Positions 1-5,220 of a stretch of DNA of 5,320 nt are shown here, piece by piece. The position numbers were made by a program, and so were the translations under genes. The notes beneath the pieces were generated by a model. The model worked only from the letters and a program-made list of their open reading frames with translations. It made no database searches and was not told the origin of the DNA. Position 1 is the stretch's first letter, and every line of letters starts with the position of its first letter. The stretch comes from JBFGCT01 sp041581055 (lineage in GTDB: Bacteria; Actinomycetota; Acidimicrobiia; Acidimicrobiales; Ilumatobacteraceae): contig JBFGCT010000224.1 of NCBI GenBank assembly GCA_041581055.1, positions 1 through 5,320 of the forward strand, read 5' to 3'.

Positions 1-2
1 CC

Positions 3-863
3 GTCCGCGGCGGCGCCGACGGCCGGTTCGGCCCGGCGACCAAGACCGCCCTGATCAACTTCCAGAGCGTCAACGGCATCACCCCCACCGGCGTCCTCAC
101 CGAGAAGGGCGCCACCATCCTCAAACTCGGCCAACCCGCCGGGTTCGCGCCGCCGCCGCCGGTCAGCACCAACAGCGGCGGGTGGCCGGTGTTCGGCGAG
201 TCGGGGCAGCGTGTCAAGCTCATGCAGCTGGCGCTGATCAACGCAGGGATCTCGGTGACCGGTGGGGCCGACGGTGACTTCGGGCCGGCGACGTCGGGCG
301 CGATCATCAGGTTCCAACGCCGCGAGAAGCTCGTCGTGACCGGCGTGATCGACGACCAGACGGCGGCCAAGCTCGGGCTCACCAAGAGCGAGCCGCCGCC
401 CCCGCCGCCCACCCCGTCGAACGTCTCGATCGACGTCTTCCCGGTGCAGGGCAAGTGCTGGTTCGGCGACACGTGGCACGCGCCACGCAGCGGGAACCGC
501 AAGCACGAGGGCGTCGACATCATCGCCGCCGAGGGCAACCTGCTCTACGCCGTGGTCGACGGCACGGTCAGCAAGCAGTACTGGGACTACCCCGGCGCCC
601 TCGCCGGCAACGGGCTGCGGGTGGCCCAGGACGACGGCACGTACTTCACCTACCTCCACATGAGCGGCTTCGCCGACGGGATCGGGGTCGACAGCGTGGT
701 CAAGGCCGGCCAGGTGATCGGGTACGTCGGCAACACCGGCAGCAGCGCGACGCCGCACCTCCACTTCGAGATTCACCCCGGCGGCGGCGCGGCGATCAAC
801 CCCTATCCCGTCGTCAAGGCCGTCGACGCCTGCGCCGTCACCGCCCCGCTGCCCCCCGTCTGA
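3..863 (+). CDS. Peptidoglycan-binding M23 family zinc endopeptidase (5' end outside window)
   Basis: A probable secreted peptidoglycan hydrolase cutting peptide cross-bridges; 286 residues are visible and the frame is open to the window edge, so signal peptide and start are missing. Residues 1-44 are the end of one PG_binding_1 repeat and 61-126 a complete second one; both carry the signature GADGxFGPAT and the pattern FQ...TGV. Proline-rich linkers follow each (about 45-60 and 127-140). The M23 (LytM/lysostaphin-type) domain spans about 160-265 with all expected zinc and catalytic residues: H168 and D172 in HEGVD, H219 in YLHMSG, and H252/H254 in HLHFE. It is therefore probably active rather than a degenerate regulatory LytM protein. 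Cys152 and Cys277 flank the domain and could form a disulfide outside the cell (inference). A GTG at 189 would remove half of the second repeat and is not the start. More binding repeats may lie upstream. Confidence 0.95.
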   Translation, partial: VRGGADGRFGPATKTALINFQSVNGITPTGVLTEKGATILKLGQPAGFAPPPPVSTNSGGWPVFGESGQRVKLMQLALINAGISVTGGADGDFGPATSGAIIRFQRREKLVVTGVIDDQTAAKLGLTKSEPPPPPPTPSNVSIDVFPVQGKCWFGDTWHAPRSGNRKHEGVDIIAAEGNLLYAVVDGTVSKQYWDYPGALAGNGLRVAQDDGTYFTYLHMSGFADGIGVDSVVKAGQVIGYVGNTGSSATPHLHFEIHPGGGAAINPYPVVKAVDACAVTAPLPPV

Positions 864-870
864 CGGCCCG

Positions 871-886
871 CGGGCGCGGGCGCCCG
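871..886 (+). terminator. GC-rich hairpin after the M23 gene, possible terminator
   Basis: A perfect 6-bp stem (CGGGCG with CGCCCG) with a CGGG loop begins seven bases after the M23 stop codon. There is no following T-tract, so it is not a classical intrinsic terminator. High-GC actinobacteria often show such tract-less hairpins, but in sequence this rich in G and C a stem of this size can arise by chance. Confidence 0.3.
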
Positions 887-907
887 GACGTCCTCGAGCG
901 ATCACCG

Positions 908-933
908 GCGACCACGAACGGCGACCACGAACG
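908..933. repeat. Two tandem copies of a 13-bp unit
   Basis: GCGACCACGAACG occurs twice back to back (908-920 and 921-933) without a mismatch. It is preceded at 898-907 by GCGATCACCG, which resembles the first part of the unit and may be a third, decayed copy. It lies in non-coding sequence between the M23 stop and the end of the broken minus-strand reading frame. No function is apparent. Confidence 0.8.
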
Positions 934-1236
934 GCGTCGTCAGAACTCCGACGCCTGTGGGATCGCGGCGAGTGGCACGCCGGCGATGCCCTCGGTCACG
1001 ATCCAGGCGGGCGTCGACGAGAGAAGGAATTGCGACCAACTCGATGGGCAACACAGTGGGTCACCCGGATCACGGTTCGGTAGCCAGACCCAGACGCCGA
1101 GTCCGTCCTCGGTGAAGGCCGTCGCGGAGTCGAGGCTTCGGAGGGAGGCGACCACGGCCGGGTCGCCCGAGCCGCGCGTGACGGGGATTTCCGAGCGTCG
1201 CCGTCGGACCTGACGCCCAGTTCGATCCGGCGCGCC

Positions 1237-1264
1237 GTGATCGCGCTGCTCGGCGGGCTACCCT
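1237..1264 (+). promoter_or_regulatory. Weak candidate promoter for the riboswitch-gcvP transcript
   Basis: TACCCT at 1259-1264 fits the actinobacterial -10 pattern TAnnnT and is placed so that transcription would start around 1270, some 20 bases before the first riboswitch helix. The hexamer GTGATC 16 bases upstream matches only part of a TTGACA-type -35. A promoter must lie somewhere before 1292, but this exact choice is uncertain. Confidence 0.2.
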
Positions 1265-1268
1265 GACG

Positions 1269-1281
1269 CTCGACAATCGAG
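1269..1281. repeat. 13-bp perfect inverted repeat just upstream of the riboswitch
   Basis: CTCGA-CAA-TCGAG forms a perfect 5-bp inverted repeat centred at 1275, eleven bases before the first aptamer helix. It could be a 5' leader hairpin stabilising the transcript or a half-site pair for a regulator. It is short, so chance occurrence is quite possible. Confidence 0.3.
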
Positions 1282-1291
1282 ACGCCGTTCA

Positions 1292-1490
1292 GCACGATCG
1301 GGAGAGTCGGCCCCGCCTGCGTGACCGACGCCGAAGGAGCAACCGCCCCGGAATCTCTCAGGCCACCGGACCGTTCGTGTGAGGCACGCTGGAAAGCGAG
1401 CGTCGGCCCCGGCCGGCGCTCCGCCCACGGGGAAAGCCGGGTCATCGACGAGATGGCCCGGTCAAACTCTCAGGCGCCGATGACAGCGGG
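1292..1490 (+). promoter_or_regulatory. Tandem glycine riboswitch (two aptamers) controlling gcvP
   Basis: Cis-acting RNA that binds glycine, usually as an ON switch for glycine cleavage genes. Aptamer 1 (about 1292-1380): a closing helix CACGA-T-CGG (1293-1301) pairs with CCG-T-TCGTG (1371-1379) around one T-T mismatch; GAGAG (1302-1306) pairs with CTCTC (1355-1359); the family core CGCCGAAGGAGCAA is at 1329-1342 and TCTCTCAGG at 1354-1362. Aptamer 2 (about 1386-1490): CGCT (1387-1390) pairs with AGCG (1485-1488); GGAAAG follows at 1391; GAGCG (1398-1402) pairs with CGCTC (1417-1421); a ten-pair hairpin has arms 1437-1446 and 1452-1461 with one G-T pair; AACTCTCAGG is at 1465-1474 and GATGACAG at 1479-1486. 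Both aptamers carry the CTCTCAGG signature, and the linker is short. The layout resembles the glycine riboswitches I know from Streptomyces gcv genes. The second core (CACGGGGAAAGCC) departs from CCGAAGGnGCAA. Confidence 0.94.
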
Positions 1491-1501
1491 GGACGCCGAC
1501 C

Positions 1502-1507
1502 GGAGGT
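1502..1507 (+). promoter_or_regulatory. Ribosome binding site of gcvP
   Basis: GGAGGT lies five bases (counting from GGAGG) before the GTG at 1512, a strong Shine-Dalgarno match that fixes the gcvP start. It is only about ten bases downstream of aptamer 2, so riboswitch folding could directly change its accessibility. GACCGG at 1498-1503, which overlaps its first two bases, is complementary to CCGGTC at 1458-1463 in aptamer 2. Confidence 0.85.
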
Positions 1508-1511
1508 ACCC

Positions 1512-4424
1512 GTGCCCACACCCATCGACCAGCTCTTCGAACCCGACGAGTTCACCCGCCGCCACGTCGGCCCCTCCCCCGCCGACCGAGCCGAGATGCT
1601 GGCGACGCTCGGCGTCGGCTCGGTCGACGACCTCCTCGACGAGACGATGCCGGACGCGATCCGCTCGCCGGGGCCGCTCGATCTCCCCGACGGGGTGTCC
1701 GAGCGCGAGGCGATCCGCCGGCTGCGCGCCATCGCCGGCAAGAACCACCTGGTCACCGACCTGATCGGGATGGGCTACACCGGCACGATCACCCCGCCGG
1801 TGATCCAGCGCAACGTGCTGGAGAACCCGGCCTGGTACACCGCCTACACGCCATATCAACCCGAGATCAGCCAGGGTCGGCTCGAGGCGCTGCTCAACTT
1901 CCAGACGCTGGTCAGCGAGCTGACCGGCCTCGAGGTGGCGAACGCCTCGCTACTCGACGAGGCAACCGCCGCGGCCGAGGCGATGACGATGTCCCGGCGC
2001 CTGTCCAAATCGGCGTCCGACCGGTTCGTCGTCCACGCCGACACCCACCCGCAGACGATCGCCGTGCTCCGCACACGGGCCGAGCCGGTCGGGATCGAGT
2101 TGGTCGTCGGCGACATCGGCGAGCTCGACGAGCCGCTGTTCGGCGCGCTGTTCAGCCTCCCGACCTCGACCGGCGCGATCGTCGACTGGTCCGCCGCGAT
2201 CGCCCGCGTCCACGACCACGGCGGCATCGCGACGGTGACCACCGACCCGCTGGCCTGCGTGCTGACGACGCCGCCGGGCCAACTGGGCGCCGACATCGCG
2301 ATCGGCTCGACCCAGCGATTCGGCGTGCCGATGGGGTTCGGCGGGCCGCACGCCGCGTTCGTCGCCGCGCACCAGAAGGCGGCGCGGGCGTTGCCGGGCC
2401 GCATCGTCGGCGTCAGCACCGACACCGTCGGCCGACCGGCCCTCCGGCTGGCGTTGCAGACCCGTGAGCAGCACATCCGCCGGGAGAAGGCGACGTCCAA
2501 CATCTGCACGGCCCAGGTGCTCCTCGCCAACATCGCAGGGCTCTACGCGGCCTGGCACGGGCGCGACGGGCTGACGCGGATCGCCGAGCGGGTCCAGCGG
2601 CTCACGTCGATCGCCGCCGCCGGATTGCTCGCCGGCGGCCTCCGGCTGCGCCACGACAGTTGGTTCGACACGCTGACCGTCGAGGTCGAGTCCGCCGACG
2701 ACGCGGTCGCCGCGGCGCTCGCCGCCGGGTTCAACATCCGCCGGCTCGACGGGTCGGCCGTAAGTCTCACCCTCGACGAGACGTCGAGCCTTGACGTCGT
2801 GGCCGGCGTGGTCGCCGCGCTCGGCGGGGATCCCGTGCCGACCGAGCGGTTCGACACCGTCCCCGACGGGTTGATCGCCGCGTCGCGTCGGACCGACGAG
2901 TTCCTGACCCAGTCGGTGTTCGCCCGCTATCACAGCGAGCACGAGATGCTCCGCTACCTCCGGCGGCTGAGCGACAAGGACCTCGCGCTCGACCGGACGA
3001 TGATCCCGCTCGGGTCGTGCACGATGAAGCTCAACGCGACCTCCGAGATGCTGCCGATCACCTGGCCCGAGTTCGCCGACGTCCACCCGTTCGCCCCGGC
3101 GGACCAGGTCGCCGGCTACCTCGAGCTGATCCGCGATCTCGAGGCGCGGCTGGCGACGATCACCGGATACGCGGCGGTGAGCGTGCAGCCGAACGCCGGC
3201 AGCCAGGGCGAGTTCGCCGGGCTGCTCGCGATTCGGGCGTATCACCGGTCGCGCGGCGACGACCAGCGCACGGTCTGCCTGATCCCGTCGAGCGCGCACG
3301 GGACCAACGCGGCCAGCGCGGTCATGGCCGGGATGGACGTCGTCGTCGTCGCCTGCGACACCCGGGGCAACGTCGAGCTCGGCGACGTCCGGTCCAAGAT
3401 CGCCGACGTCGGGGACCGGCTGGCGGCGATCATGGTCACCTACCCGTCGACGCACGGCGTGTTCGAGGCCGAGGTGACCGAGCTGTGCGCCGTCGTCCAC
3501 GACGCCGGTGGGCAGGTCTACGTCGACGGCGCCAACCTGAACGCCCTCGTCGGCCGGGCCCAACCGGGCGCCTTCGGGGCCGACGTGAGCCACCTCAACC
3601 TCCACAAGACGTTCTGCATCCCCCACGGCGGTGGCGGGCCAGGGGTCGGGCCGATCGGCGTCGGCGCCCACCTCGCGCCGTTCCTGCCCGGACACCCGCT
3701 CGGCGACGACCAGGCGCCCGTCGGGCCGGTCTCGGCGGCGCCGTTCGGCTCGGCGGGCATCCTGCCGATCTCGTGGATGTACCTGGAGATGATGGGCGGG
3801 CGAGGGCTCACCACCGCCACCGACACTGCGATCATCGCCGCCAACTACCTCGCCAGCCGGCTCGACGAACACTTCCCCGTGCTGTACCGGGGCGACCACG
3901 GGCGGGTGGGCCACGAGTGCATCATCGACCTGCGCCCGATCACGAAGTCGACCGGCGTCACCGTGGACGACGTCGCCAAGCGCCTGATGGACTACGGGTT
4001 TCACGCCCCGACGATGAGCTTCCCGGTCGCCGGCACGCTGATGATCGAGCCGACCGAGAGCGAGACGTTGCGCGAGCTGGACCGGTTCTGTGGCGCGATG
4101 GTCGCCATCAAGGCCGAGATCGACAGGGTGGCCGCCGGCGAGTGGGACCTCGAGTCGAGCCCGCTGCGGCACGCCCCGCACACCGCCGAGGAACTGCTCG
4201 GCGACTGGGACCGCCCGTACCCGCGCGAGGTCGGGGCGTTCCCCCTCGACGCCCTCCGCGCCTCGAAGTACTTCCCGCCCGTCTCGCGGATCGACGGCGC
4301 ATACGGCGACCGCAACCTGGTCTGCTCGTGCGAGCCGCTGGAGGCCTACGAGCTGGAGGCCTACGCGGCCGCCGTCGCCGAGCCGGCCGGGGCGGCCGGT
4401 AGGCCGGACGCGGCCGGCCGCTAG
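1512..4424 (+). CDS. gcvP: Glycine dehydrogenase (aminomethyl-transferring), P-protein of the glycine cleavage system
   Basis: PLP enzyme that decarboxylates glycine and transfers the aminomethyl group to the lipoyl arm of GcvH, in the cytoplasm. At 970 residues it is the full-length single-chain form, with both halves that other bacteria split into GcvPA and GcvPB. Landmarks: N-terminal FTRRHVGPS (14-22); GSTQRFGVPMGFGGPH (265-280) in the non-catalytic half; MIPLGSCTMKLNA (497-509); QPNAGSQGEF from about 559; SAHGTNAAS (594-602); DGANLNALVG with D672, likely contacting the PLP ring nitrogen; and HKTF with K699, the expected PLP Schiff-base lysine, followed by a glycine-rich loop from 706. 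The C-terminal signature YGDRNLVCSCEP is at 931-942. The GTG start is fixed by GGAGGT and by a family-typical N-terminus. Expression is probably governed by the glycine riboswitch immediately upstream. The last 28 residues after CSCEP are Ala/Gly-rich and contain a 15-bp in-frame duplication (LEAYELEAY) at 4337-4365. No disrupting changes are seen. Confidence 0.99.
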   Translation: MPTPIDQLFEPDEFTRRHVGPSPADRAEMLATLGVGSVDDLLDETMPDAIRSPGPLDLPDGVSEREAIRRLRAIAGKNHLVTDLIGMGYTGTITPPVIQRNVLENPAWYTAYTPYQPEISQGRLEALLNFQTLVSELTGLEVANASLLDEATAAAEAMTMSRRLSKSASDRFVVHADTHPQTIAVLRTRAEPVGIELVVGDIGELDEPLFGALFSLPTSTGAIVDWSAAIARVHDHGGIATVTTDPLACVLTTPPGQLGADIAIGSTQRFGVPMGFGGPHAAFVAAHQKAARALPGRIVGVSTDTVGRPALRLALQTREQHIRREKATSNICTAQVLLANIAGLYAAWHGRDGLTRIAERVQRLTSIAAAGLLAGGLRLRHDSWFDTLTVEVESADDAVAAALAAGFNIRRLDGSAVSLTLDETSSLDVVAGVVAALGGDPVPTERFDTVPDGLIAASRRTDEFLTQSVFARYHSEHEMLRYLRRLSDKDLALDRTMIPLGSCTMKLNATSEMLPITWPEFADVHPFAPADQVAGYLELIRDLEARLATITGYAAVSVQPNAGSQGEFAGLLAIRAYHRSRGDDQRTVCLIPSSAHGTNAASAVMAGMDVVVVACDTRGNVELGDVRSKIADVGDRLAAIMVTYPSTHGVFEAEVTELCAVVHDAGGQVYVDGANLNALVGRAQPGAFGADVSHLNLHKTFCIPHGGGGPGVGPIGVGAHLAPFLPGHPLGDDQAPVGPVSAAPFGSAGILPISWMYLEMMGGRGLTTATDTAIIAANYLASRLDEHFPVLYRGDHGRVGHECIIDLRPITKSTGVTVDDVAKRLMDYGFHAPTMSFPVAGTLMIEPTESETLRELDRFCGAMVAIKAEIDRVAAGEWDLESSPLRHAPHTAEELLGDWDRPYPREVGAFPLDALRASKYFPPVSRIDGAYGDRNLVCSCEPLEAYELEAYAAAVAEPAGAAGRPDAAGR
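4337..4365 (+). repeat. 15-bp-period direct duplication at the gcvP 3' end
   Basis: GCTGGAGGCCTACG occurs at 4337-4350 and 4352-4365, giving LEAY-E-LEAY just after the conserved CSCEP motif. It keeps the frame and lies outside the conserved enzyme core, so it probably has no effect on activity. Confidence 0.75.
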
Positions 4425-4435
4425 GTTGTCCAACC
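4422..4435 (+). promoter_or_regulatory. Inverted repeat and possible -10 box in place of a ribosome binding site
   Basis: The 11 bases between the gcvP stop and the ATG at 4436 contain no Shine-Dalgarno sequence. Instead GGTTG-TC-CAACC (4424-4435) is a perfect inverted repeat ending exactly at the ATG. TAGGTT (4422-4427), which includes the gcvP stop codon, fits the TAnnnT -10 pattern eight bases before the ATG, so a leaderless mRNA is possible. No convincing -35 is visible. Re-initiation by ribosomes finishing gcvP is the alternative. Confidence 0.35.
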
Positions 4436-5107
4436 ATGGCTGAGAACGATCCCCTCGGGGAGATCTTCACGTTGTTCGCGGCGCCGATCGCCGGCACGAT
4501 CCGCTCGATCGATCAATTCCGCACGGGGGTCGACGAGTTCTTGAAGGGCGTCGAGAACTTCAACCGGACGATGGCCAATCTGAACGAGACCACCGAGAGC
4601 ATCAACTCGTTGCTGGCCGACATCGAGGAGCCGATTCGGGCCGCGGTCCCCCAGTTCACCCGGTCGGTCAAGGCCGCCGACGAGATGATGAAGGTCGTCA
4701 GCGGCCCGGCGATCGCCGCCGCGCCGGCGTTCCAGCAGATCGTCGACGCGATGTCGACGCCGGCGTTCGAGCAGCTTCCGGCCCGGGTCGCCCAGTTCAA
4801 CGAGATGATGGCCGAGATGTCGCGTCGCTTCGGCCCGCTCACCCAACTCGCCGAGTCCGCCGGCGGGCTGTTCGGCGGGTTCCGCTTCCCGGGGATGCCG
4901 GTTCCGGCGGCGTCCACCGGGGTTGAGCATGACGCCGACCAGGCCGACGATGACGCCGAGCCGGTCAGGACGACGCCGCGCAAGAAGGCGCCGGCGAAGA
5001 AGCGGGCCCCGGCAAAGAAGAAGGCCCCGGCAAAGAAAAAGGCCCCGGCGAAGAAGCGGGCCCCGGCAAAGAAAAAGGCCCCGGCGAAGAAGCGGGCCGC
5101 CAGCTGA
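4436..5107 (+). CDS. Helical protein with histone H1-like Lys/Ala/Pro tail, function unknown
   Basis: A 223-residue protein that I cannot name. Residues 1 to about 145 have no signal peptide and read as long amphipathic helices (for example FRTGVDEFLKGVENFNRTM and then NLNETTESINSLLADIEEP), suggesting coiled-coil or helical-bundle assembly. A Gly/Phe/Pro-rich hinge around 150-160 and an acidic segment (164-175, including DDD) follow, then six tandem APAKK(R/K) units at 185-220 and a final AAS. Such tails bind DNA or polyanions in bacterial proteins of known type: HupB, the mycobacterial heparin-binding haemagglutinin HBHA (coiled coil plus Lys/Ala/Pro tail), and the PHA phasin PhaF (helical domain plus AAKP-type tail). 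The similarity is in architecture and composition only; homology is not shown. A nucleoid- or granule-associated role is an inference. It follows gcvP by 11 bases and may share its transcript, although no role in glycine cleavage is evident. The ATG is supported by third-position G/C bias from the first codons onward. Confidence 0.9.
   Translation: MAENDPLGEIFTLFAAPIAGTIRSIDQFRTGVDEFLKGVENFNRTMANLNETTESINSLLADIEEPIRAAVPQFTRSVKAADEMMKVVSGPAIAAAPAFQQIVDAMSTPAFEQLPARVAQFNEMMAEMSRRFGPLTQLAESAGGLFGGFRFPGMPVPAASTGVEHDADQADDDAEPVRTTPRKKAPAKKRAPAKKKAPAKKKAPAKKRAPAKKKAPAKKRAAS
4988..5095 (+). repeat. Six 18-bp in-frame repeats encoding APAKK(R/K)
   Basis: Six consecutive 18-bp units encode the basic tail. 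Two DNA types recur: one ending GCG AAG AAG CGG (units 1, 4, 6) and one with GCA AAG and a last Lys codon AAG (units 2, 3, 5). Units 3-4 (5024-5059) and 5-6 (5060-5095) are identical at every base, a recent-looking 36-bp duplication. AAA codons here are unusual for this G/C-biased sequence. Confidence 0.95.
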
Positions 5108-5164
5108 CCACCGTGCGTTCTCGGTCCGATTCGTCCCGCGTCCCGGGAGAAACCGGCCCCGGAA

Positions 5165-5220
5165 CGCTGGACGGTGATCGCTGGACGGTGATCGCTGGAC
5201 GGTGATCGCTGGACGGTGAT
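5165..5220. repeat. Four perfect tandem copies of a 14-bp unit
   Basis: CGCTGGACGGTGAT is repeated four times without a mismatch at 5165-5178, 5179-5192, 5193-5206 and 5207-5220. The array fills half of the interval between the two converging genes, and its last base is the first base of the TCA complementing the minus-strand stop codon. The period is not a multiple of three and no gene reads through it. It may be a slippage-generated minisatellite; any role as a binding array or transcription end zone is unproven. Confidence 0.97.

Larger units (their letters stand above)
940..1295 (-). pseudogene. Possible short minus-strand gene broken by a frameshift
   Basis: Two adjacent minus-strand frames each look protein-like over complementary parts. 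From a possible GTG at 1295 down to about 1195, one frame reads VLNGVSIVERQ and later ELGVRSDGDA, then turns into Arg/Pro-rich nonsense. From about 1194 down to the stop at 940-942, another frame reads SEIPVTRGSGDPAVV, then a segment with GVWVWLPNRDPGDP and finally IPQASEF. The second part has balanced composition, three Trp in a short span, and mostly G/C third positions, unlike the surrounding shadow frames. Loss of one base near 1194 would join them into a protein of roughly 118 residues. I do not recognise the family. No Shine-Dalgarno sequence is seen before the GTG, and the start is next to the riboswitch on the other strand. It may instead be the tail of an older, longer gene, a smaller intact gene starting at GTG 1155, or chance. 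This is the only gene-like content in 864-1291. Confidence 0.35.

Noticed and set aside
455..1213. 252-codon plus-strand frame running from the M23 domain into the non-coding stretch
   Set aside because: Its first half is an Arg-rich shadow of the M23 domain, and the second half crosses the repeats and the putative broken gene without protein-like content.
1321..1764. Plus-strand frame starting within the riboswitch and overlapping the gcvP start
   Set aside because: The region folds as the two glycine aptamers, and the frame becomes Ser/Pro/Arg-rich when it overlaps gcvP; no ribosome binding site supports it.
3017..4402. 461-codon open frame on the plus strand, out of frame with gcvP
   Set aside because: The translation is an Arg-rich low-complexity shadow of the real gcvP frame, which carries all the family motifs over the same bases.
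1950..4433. Very long (827-codon) open frame on the minus strand across gcvP
   Set aside because: It is antisense to a fully conserved gcvP, is rich in Arg, Gly, Asp and Val in the manner of GC-rich shadow frames, and has no recognisable domain.
4421..4983. Two minus-strand frames opposite the basic-tailed protein gene
   Set aside because: The plus-strand frame has consistent third-position bias, plausible helical structure and in-frame repeats; the minus frames are its shadows.
5118..5151. Possible terminator hairpin between the convergent genes (TTCTC at 5118-5122 with GAGAA at 5147-5151)
   Set aside because: The stem is only five base pairs with a 24-base loop, unmatched inner bases and no T-tract, so it is not convincing.
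5165..5220. CRISPR array interpretation of the 14-bp repeats
   Set aside because: The copies are directly adjacent without spacers and are far shorter than CRISPR repeats.
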